From NCBI GenBank assembly GCA_910588565.1, contig CAJUPF010000028.1, positions 1-36,630 of the forward strand: a stretch of 36,630 nucleotides of DNA. Reading direction: 5' to 3'. Source of the stretch: an uncultured Lachnospiraceae bacterium (lineage in GTDB: Bacteria; Bacillota; Clostridia; Lachnospirales; Lachnospiraceae). The notes beneath the pieces are model-generated. The model worked only from the letters and a program-made list of their open reading frames with translations. It ran no database searches and was not told the origin of the DNA. Positions 32,995 through 36,630 of the stretch are shown in pieces. Each line of letters starts with the position of its first letter. The stretch's first letter is position 1. A program made the position numbers and the translations under genes.

Positions 32995-33735
32995 ATGGAA
33001 TTGGAAGAATTAAAAATAGAAGGAAGAAATGCCGTTCTGGAAGCATTCCGATCGGGAAAGACAATTGATAAGCTGTTTGTGCAGGAGGGCTGCAAAGACG
33101 GCCCGGTTCAGACGATTTTGCGGGAAGCAAAAAAGCAGGATACGATTGTGAATTTTGTTACAAAAGAACGGCTGGATCAGCTTTCCGCCACAAAGAAACA
33201 TCAGGGGGTAATCGCGGCTGCAGCGGCATATGGGTATGTTTCCGTAGAGGAGATTTTGCAGAGGGCAAAGGAGAAAGGGGAGCCGCCCTTTCTTCTGCTG
33301 CTGGATAATATTGAGGACCCCCATAATTTAGGGGCTGTTATCCGGACGGCTAATCTGGCGGGGGCTCATGGCGTAATTATTCCAAAACGCAGGGCAGCAG
33401 GGCTGACAGCAACTGCGGCAAAGGCATCTGCAGGAGCGGTAAATTATACTCCGGTGGCAAAGGTGACGAATCTGACCAGCACGATTAAGGAGCTGAAAAA
33501 AGAAGGAATCTGGTTTGTCTGCGGCGATATGGGCGGAACTAGAATGTATGACTTGGATTTGAAAGGACCAATCGGACTGGTGATAGGGAGCGAGGGCGAA
33601 GGCGTTTCCAAACTGGTAAAGGAAAATTGTGATTTTATTGCTTCCATACCGATGAAAGGCGATATTGATTCTTTAAATGCCTCGGTGGCGGCAGGCGTGC
33701 TGGCTTATGAAATACTGCGGCAGCGAGGAGTGTAA
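32995..33735 (+). CDS. rlmB: 23S rRNA (guanosine-2'-O)-methyltransferase RlmB
   Basis: The 246-aa SPOUT-family enzyme methylates a guanosine of 23S rRNA from S-adenosylmethionine. The N-terminal substrate-binding part starts EELKIEGRNAVLEAFRSG. The SPOUT motifs are DNIEDPHNLGAVIRTANLAG (motif 1, with Asn and Arg), VIGSEGEGVSKLV (motif 2) and IPMKGDIDSLNASVAAGVLA (motif 3), which form the knotted cofactor site. The ATG at 32995 is preferred because AAAGGA precedes it; the frame extends 12 codons upstream without similarity. It is the fourth gene of the T-box operon. Confidence 0.95.
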   Translation: MELEELKIEGRNAVLEAFRSGKTIDKLFVQEGCKDGPVQTILREAKKQDTIVNFVTKERLDQLSATKKHQGVIAAAAAYGYVSVEEILQRAKEKGEPPFLLLLDNIEDPHNLGAVIRTANLAGAHGVIIPKRRAAGLTATAAKASAGAVNYTPVAKVTNLTSTIKELKKEGIWFVCGDMGGTRMYDLDLKGPIGLVIGSEGEGVSKLVKENCDFIASIPMKGDIDSLNASVAAGVLAYEILRQRGV

Positions 33736-33810
33736 ATTGCGCAGAAAATCAGAAGGAAAGCCGGAAGCAAAAGAGTTCCGGGAGTGTGGTACAGAAACAG
33801 GGAGGTAGGA

Positions 33811-34428
33811 ATGGCGGATTATGCAGGCTGCTCTGATGAGGAATTGATTGTAAGGCTTCGGAACCAGGAAGCGGGAATCATGGATTATATTTTGGATAAA
33901 TATAAACCCCTGGTCAGGAAACGGGCAAATGCGCTGTATCTGATCGGGGGCGATACGGATGATTTGATTCAGGAGGGCATGATTGGATTGTTTAAAGCGA
34001 TTCAGGATTATCAGCCGGATCGGGACAGTTCTTTTTATCATTTTGCAAGATTGTGCGTGGAACGGCAGATGTATACGGCAGTGGAGGCATCCAGGAGGAA
34101 AAAGCATGCGCCGCTAAATTCCTATATTTCTCTGTACGATGATTTTGGAACGGATGGCGTGGCATTAGCAGATGTATTGGCCGGAGGAGCGGATAAAAAT
34201 CCGGAGTACCTGCTGATTGACCAGGAGCGCGTCCAGCAGATGCTGGATGCCTTGGCTAAGAATCTGAGCCCAATGGAGAAGCAGGTTTTTGATTATATGC
34301 GGGAAGGGTTTCATTACCGGCAAATTGCAGAGATTATGGAGCAGTCCCCAAAAGCGATTGACAATGCGATACAGAGAATGCGCAGAAAAATTGAAAAAAT
34401 TCATATTGACAATATGGAAAAGCTATAG
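33811..34428 (+). CDS. sigH: RNA polymerase sporulation sigma factor SigH
   Basis: The 205-aa protein is a sigma-70 family factor of the SigH (Spo0H) type, which in Bacillus and Clostridium turns on early sporulation and transition-state genes. Region 2 is YKPLVRKRANALYLIGGDTD then DLIQEGMIGLFKAIQDY and FARLCVERQMYTAVEAS, the core-binding and -10-recognition helices. Region 4 is LSPMEKQVFDYMREG then FHYRQIAEIMEQSPKAIDNA, the -35-binding helix-turn-helix. The start at 33811 follows GGGAGGTAGG. The gene comes 75 bases after rlmB; a NYN-domain gene (yacP) usually found between them in Firmicutes is absent. Its place in the operon implies at least partial transcription from the cysteine T-box promoter. 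Confidence 0.94.
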   Translation: MADYAGCSDEELIVRLRNQEAGIMDYILDKYKPLVRKRANALYLIGGDTDDLIQEGMIGLFKAIQDYQPDRDSSFYHFARLCVERQMYTAVEASRRKKHAPLNSYISLYDDFGTDGVALADVLAGGADKNPEYLLIDQERVQQMLDALAKNLSPMEKQVFDYMREGFHYRQIAEIMEQSPKAIDNAIQRMRRKIEKIHIDNMEKL

Positions 34429-34461
34429 TATCATAATACAAGTTGAGGCAATCAACGGAAT

Positions 34462-34534
34462 GCTGGCATGGCTCAGTCGGTAGAGCGTCGCATTGGTAGT
34501 GCGGAGGTCACGGGTTCGATTCCCGTTGCCAGCT
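34462..34534 (+). tRNA. tRNA-Thr (anticodon GGT)
   Basis: The 73 bases fold as a complete cloverleaf: acceptor GCTGGCA/TGCCAGC, D-arm GCTC..GAGC, anticodon stem TCGCA/TGCGG with loop TTGGTAG, so the anticodon is GGT (Thr, codons ACC/ACU), and T-arm ACGGG-TTCGATT-CCCGT. The CCA end is not encoded. A terminator follows at once. Confidence 0.97.
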
Positions 34535-34538
34535 TATA
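34506..34538 (+). repeat. Attachment-site copy 1: 3' end of tRNA-Thr
   Basis: The last 29 bases of the tRNA plus four following bases (to CTTATA) are repeated at 34764-34796 with 4-5 mismatches, the last 16 bases (CCGTTGCCAGCTTATA) being identical. tRNA 3' ends are standard sites for tyrosine-integrase elements. Confidence 0.75.
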
Positions 34539-34540
34539 GA

Positions 34541-34566
34541 AACCTTGAGTTTTCAAGGTTTTTTTT
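34541..34566 (+). terminator. Terminator after tRNA-Thr
   Basis: AACCTTGA (34541-34548) pairs with TCAAGGTT (34553-34560), followed by six more T. Confidence 0.93.
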
Positions 34567-34763
34567 ATGTCTAAAATTGCAAGGTAATCAAAAAAGTAAT
34601 CAGAACGAATGTTTTGATATGATTAGCATTGGGAAAGGAGTAAATTCTGACATTGTAATTAAATACCCGGATTACCATAAGTCCAGAACTGATTGGCGTA
34701 TACAGCCACGTTCCAGTCAGTTGTGGGCTTATTTTAGCGCTTGGAATTATCAAATGAAAATTT
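34567..34763. other. Remnant between the two att copies
   Basis: The 197 bases hold no intact gene. An open frame across it contains LQGNQKSNQNECFD, and at DNA level GGTAATCAAAA is followed by the similar AAGTAATCAG. Such short GGTAATC-type repeats and Gly-Asn-Gln tails are found near the end of integrase genes beside tRNA sites, from memory. The segment is best seen as what is left of an excised or eroded integrative element. Confidence 0.45.
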
Positions 34764-34796
34764 GCTCACGGATTTGATCCCCGTTGCCAGCTTATA
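34764..34796 (+). repeat. Attachment-site copy 2: degenerate tRNA-Thr 3' end
   Basis: GCTCACGGATTTGATCCCCG followed by TTGCCAGCTTATA copies the tRNA 3' end at 34506-34538. It has no 5' tRNA half, so it is not a gene but a left-over att site. Substitutions in the T-arm show it is no longer selected for tRNA function. Confidence 0.8.
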
Positions 34797-34911
34797 AGAA
34801 AACAGCTAGATTATATAGGCTGTGTAGTTCCGCTTTTCAAAGAATTTTGGAAGCATGAAAAAATGTCAGTAACTTGTGTCTTAAATTCCGGCATTGGCTG
34901 AGAACAGAGAC

Positions 34912-34940
34912 TTGACAAAGTATGACTGATTTTGTAAGAT
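34912..34940 (+). promoter_or_regulatory. Promoter of the diguanylate cyclase gene
   Basis: TTGACA (34912-34917) and TAAGAT (34935-34940) are 17 bases apart. A hairpin (CCGAAT at about 34952 with ATTCGG ending at about 34979) lies in the leader just before the ribosome binding site GGAGGG. Confidence 0.85.
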
Positions 34941-35004
34941 CTTTATAGAAACCGAATAGGATACCATTATGCCATTCGGCATAAATATGGAGGGATTATA
35001 GTTT

Positions 35005-35919
35005 ATGGAGCGAATATTAATTATTGACAACAATTCACAGGCAGAAGTTTTGAAATCCATATTAAGCGGCGACTACAATGTTATGGTCAGCAAAAGTGGA
35101 CGTGAAGGGATTATAAGTGCAAAATCCGGTAAGTTTGCGCTGATCCTTTTAAATGCAAGTATACCTGATATGGAGGAATTTGCATTGCTGAAAGAATTAG
35201 AGGAAACGATGATGAAAGATCATATTCCTGTAATCCTGATTGCAAATCAGGCAGATACCCCCTATATCGAAAAAGGACTGCTGATGGGAGCAGCGGACTA
35301 TATCAGCAGGCCGTTTCATCCGGTTATTGTAAAAGCGAGGGTCAATGCACAGATGAGACTGCACCGCTGTCAGATACAGCTTCAGGAACAGACCTTAGTG
35401 GATGAGATGACTGGCGCTGCCAACAGAAGAAGCTATGATCGCACCAGTGAAATAAGGTGGAAAGAAGCTGTCCGCATGGGGCTTCCATTTACACTCTGTA
35501 TGATGGATATTGACAAATTTAAAGCATACAATGAATCCTACGGGAGGCCGGCCGGTGATAAGGTACTGGCTTCCGTGGTAAAAACAGTAACTTCCCATAT
35601 GCGGCGTGTTACGGACTTTTTCGCCCGCTATGGCGGTGAAGAGTTTGCAGCAATTTTTACAGGCAATGACGCACAGTCTTCGTATCTGTTTATGCAGAAG
35701 ATCCGTCAGGCTGTTGAGAGCCTGCATATTCCCAATTCCCCATCGGATTCCCCATGGATTACGATTAGCTGCGGCGGAATTACGATTGTTCCGGACAAGG
35801 CGGATACATATGAAGAGTGCCTGCGTATTGCAGACGCCATGCTAAAGGATGCCAAAGAGAGCGGCAGGAATATGGTTGTATGGTCGAACGGGAAAGAGGA
35901 GCAGTGGAAGGAACGGTAG
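35005..35919 (+). CDS. Diguanylate cyclase with degenerate receiver domain
   Basis: The 304-aa protein pairs a receiver-like domain (about 1-125) with a GGDEF domain (about 130-300), which makes the second messenger cyclic di-GMP from two GTP. The GGDEF part is intact: MTGAANRRSYD, metal site MMDIDKFKAYNESYGRPAGD, active site RYGGEEF, and an inhibitory I-site RVTD five residues before it. In the receiver the usual phosphoacceptor Asp is Asn50 (LILLNASIPD), the second acidic residue after Asp8 is Asn9, and the conserved Lys is Arg (YISRPFHP). Phosphorylation control is therefore unlikely. The gene has its own promoter and terminator. Confidence 0.94.
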   Translation: MERILIIDNNSQAEVLKSILSGDYNVMVSKSGREGIISAKSGKFALILLNASIPDMEEFALLKELEETMMKDHIPVILIANQADTPYIEKGLLMGAADYISRPFHPVIVKARVNAQMRLHRCQIQLQEQTLVDEMTGAANRRSYDRTSEIRWKEAVRMGLPFTLCMMDIDKFKAYNESYGRPAGDKVLASVVKTVTSHMRRVTDFFARYGGEEFAAIFTGNDAQSSYLFMQKIRQAVESLHIPNSPSDSPWITISCGGITIVPDKADTYEECLRIADAMLKDAKESGRNMVVWSNGKEEQWKER

Positions 35920-35985
35920 TGCAAACCTGCTAATACTTCATGAAAAATGAAAGGTTTACGGTTAGAGGGAAGTAATTTCAGATTA

Positions 35986-36024
35986 GGCGGTATAGCCCCA
36001 TTACAAGGGCTGTACCGTCTTTTT
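35986..36024 (+). terminator. Rho-independent terminator after the diguanylate cyclase
   Basis: GGCGGTATAGCCC (35986-35998) pairs with GGGCTGTACCGTC (36007-36019) with wobble pairs, followed by five T. Confidence 0.93.
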
Positions 36025-36405
36025 GAGTTTCTATGCGCCTTGCCGTTTCGGCTGCGCGGCAGAAAGGAAATTAAGTTCACCTGCAAAATTGAAAACAATA
36101 TTCACATAAATCTGCTTGAAGATAGGGATGGCGAAGCGGGATTCCGCAAAGCTATTGGATAAGGTTGTATCCAGATTTTCCAGTATGTCAAACTGGAATT
36201 CTGAAAAGACACTTTTTATGTCCTGCAAACAGAGTTACCTACAATTCCATCAGATAGCCAGTTATACACATTACCAGCAATGACATTACTAAGGAATCTC
36301 CTTATCTTTCCTATCTTTTTATAAATTCTTAAATTTTCATTAGGGTATTGCTTTATCACCTACAAAGCGTTAATATATTTATATGCCCACAATATGTTAA
36401 GATAA
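36025..36405. other. 381-bp stretch without a convincing gene
   Basis: Both strands have only short frames. The minus-strand frame 36031-36228 (ending AGELNFLSAAQPKRQGA) and the overlapping plus-strand frame look coding-like in part but lack a ribosome binding site and family match. The second half is AT-rich and probably holds the promoter and operator of the following repressor gene, including TAATATATTTATAT near 36371. Confidence 0.4.
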
Positions 36406-36417
36406 AAGGAGGACAAT

Positions 36418-36630
36418 ATGGCACAGCAAATTTCTGAATCCGAACTGGTACTAATGAAAATCATTTGGAAGAATGGAGGGGCGGCTTTATACTCTGTCAT
36501 CATGGAGGAATTGGAAAAAGACAAGAACGAATGGAAGAATAACACCGTACTCACGCTGCTTTCCCGTTTAGGGGGAAAAAAGTTCTTGAAAGTCAAAAAA
36601 ATTGGCAGGAAAAATGAGTATGTGGCTACG
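36418..36630 (+). CDS. BlaI/MecI/CopY-family repressor, 3' end beyond window
   Basis: The 71 visible residues start behind AAAGGAGG and form the N-terminal winged helix of BlaI/MecI-type repressors: ISESELVLMKIIWKNGGAAL, then NNTVLTLLSRLGGKKFLKVK and KIGRKNEYVA, the wing. In this family the regulator represses a beta-lactamase or other gene and is cut by a BlaR1/MecR1 membrane protease on sensing a beta-lactam; related members control transporters or metalloproteases. The partner gene, normally the next one, lies outside the window. The frame is still open at the last base. Confidence 0.92.
   Translation, partial: MAQQISESELVLMKIIWKNGGAALYSVIMEELEKDKNEWKNNTVLTLLSRLGGKKFLKVKKIGRKNEYVAT

Noticed and set aside
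34764..34796. Second tRNA gene
   Set aside because: Only the T-arm and acceptor 3' half are present; no D-arm or anticodon arm, so it is an att-site remnant.
35947..36162. 71-aa ORF after the diguanylate cyclase
   Set aside because: It runs straight through the strong terminator at 35986-36024 and has no ribosome binding site.
36031..36228. 65-aa minus-strand ORF ending in a basic tail
   Set aside because: Peptide looks partly coding but has no start signals or recognisable family; kept only as a note in the gap description.

Overview
The window looks like the chromosome of a Gram-positive anaerobe of the class Clostridia, most likely family Lachnospiraceae. This is inferred from gene content and order: cysE-cysS-mrnC-rlmB-sigH behind a cysteine T-box, a PPi-type phosphofructokinase, an [FeFe]-hydrogenase, VanRS-like two-component systems and strong AGGAGG ribosome binding sites. 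No 16S gene or database search was available, so the genus is open.

Layout. (1) 1-3190 is an accessory, decaying stretch: the tail of a RhuM-like protein, two GNAT acetyltransferases (the second truncated), and a response regulator / histidine kinase / ABC permease module in which every member is damaged by internal deletions or frameshifts. (2) 3291-17227 reads as a defence-like island. It has a broken DUF262/DUF1524 (GmrSD-type) protein, a macrodomain protein, a DUF4116-repeat protein, an unrecognised protein, a YdbC/PC4-like ssDNA-binding protein followed by a duplicated DUF4116 tail, an intact GmrSD-like protein of 688 aa, and a 2178-aa fusion. The fusion carries a SWIM finger, a transglutaminase-like region, DUF4011, an SF1 helicase, a restriction-endonuclease-like domain, seven 12-residue repeats and DUF3320. 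(3) 17319-18562 is a bcp-yaaA oxidative stress pair. (4) 18715-20409, minus strand, holds a small Cys-rich protein, an RtcB-type RNA ligase and an unusual leader with a 25-aa ORF, palindromes and a 44-bp tandem duplication.

(5) 20602-22426 is a TPP riboswitch with thiE and thiD. (6) 22445-26394 carries PPi-dependent phosphofructokinase, a GNAT protein, a monomeric [FeFe]-hydrogenase and a small conserved-looking protein. (7) 26519-26682 is a MITE-like element with perfect 19-bp terminal inverted repeats. (8) 26770-29833 is an intact two-component system. (9) 29982-34428 is the cysteine T-box operon ending in the sporulation sigma factor gene sigH. (10) 34462-34796 is tRNA-Thr(GGT) with a degenerate copy of its 3' end 258 bp downstream, a scar of a tRNA-targeting integrative element. 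(11) 35005-35919 is a diguanylate cyclase whose receiver has lost its phosphoacceptor Asp. (12) The window ends inside a BlaI/MecI-type repressor gene.

Housekeeping blocks (thiamine, glycolysis, cysteine/translation/sporulation) alternate with accessory or eroding DNA. The candidates for new biology are the island at 3.3-17.2 kb, especially the large fusion protein, and the structured leader in front of rtcB.
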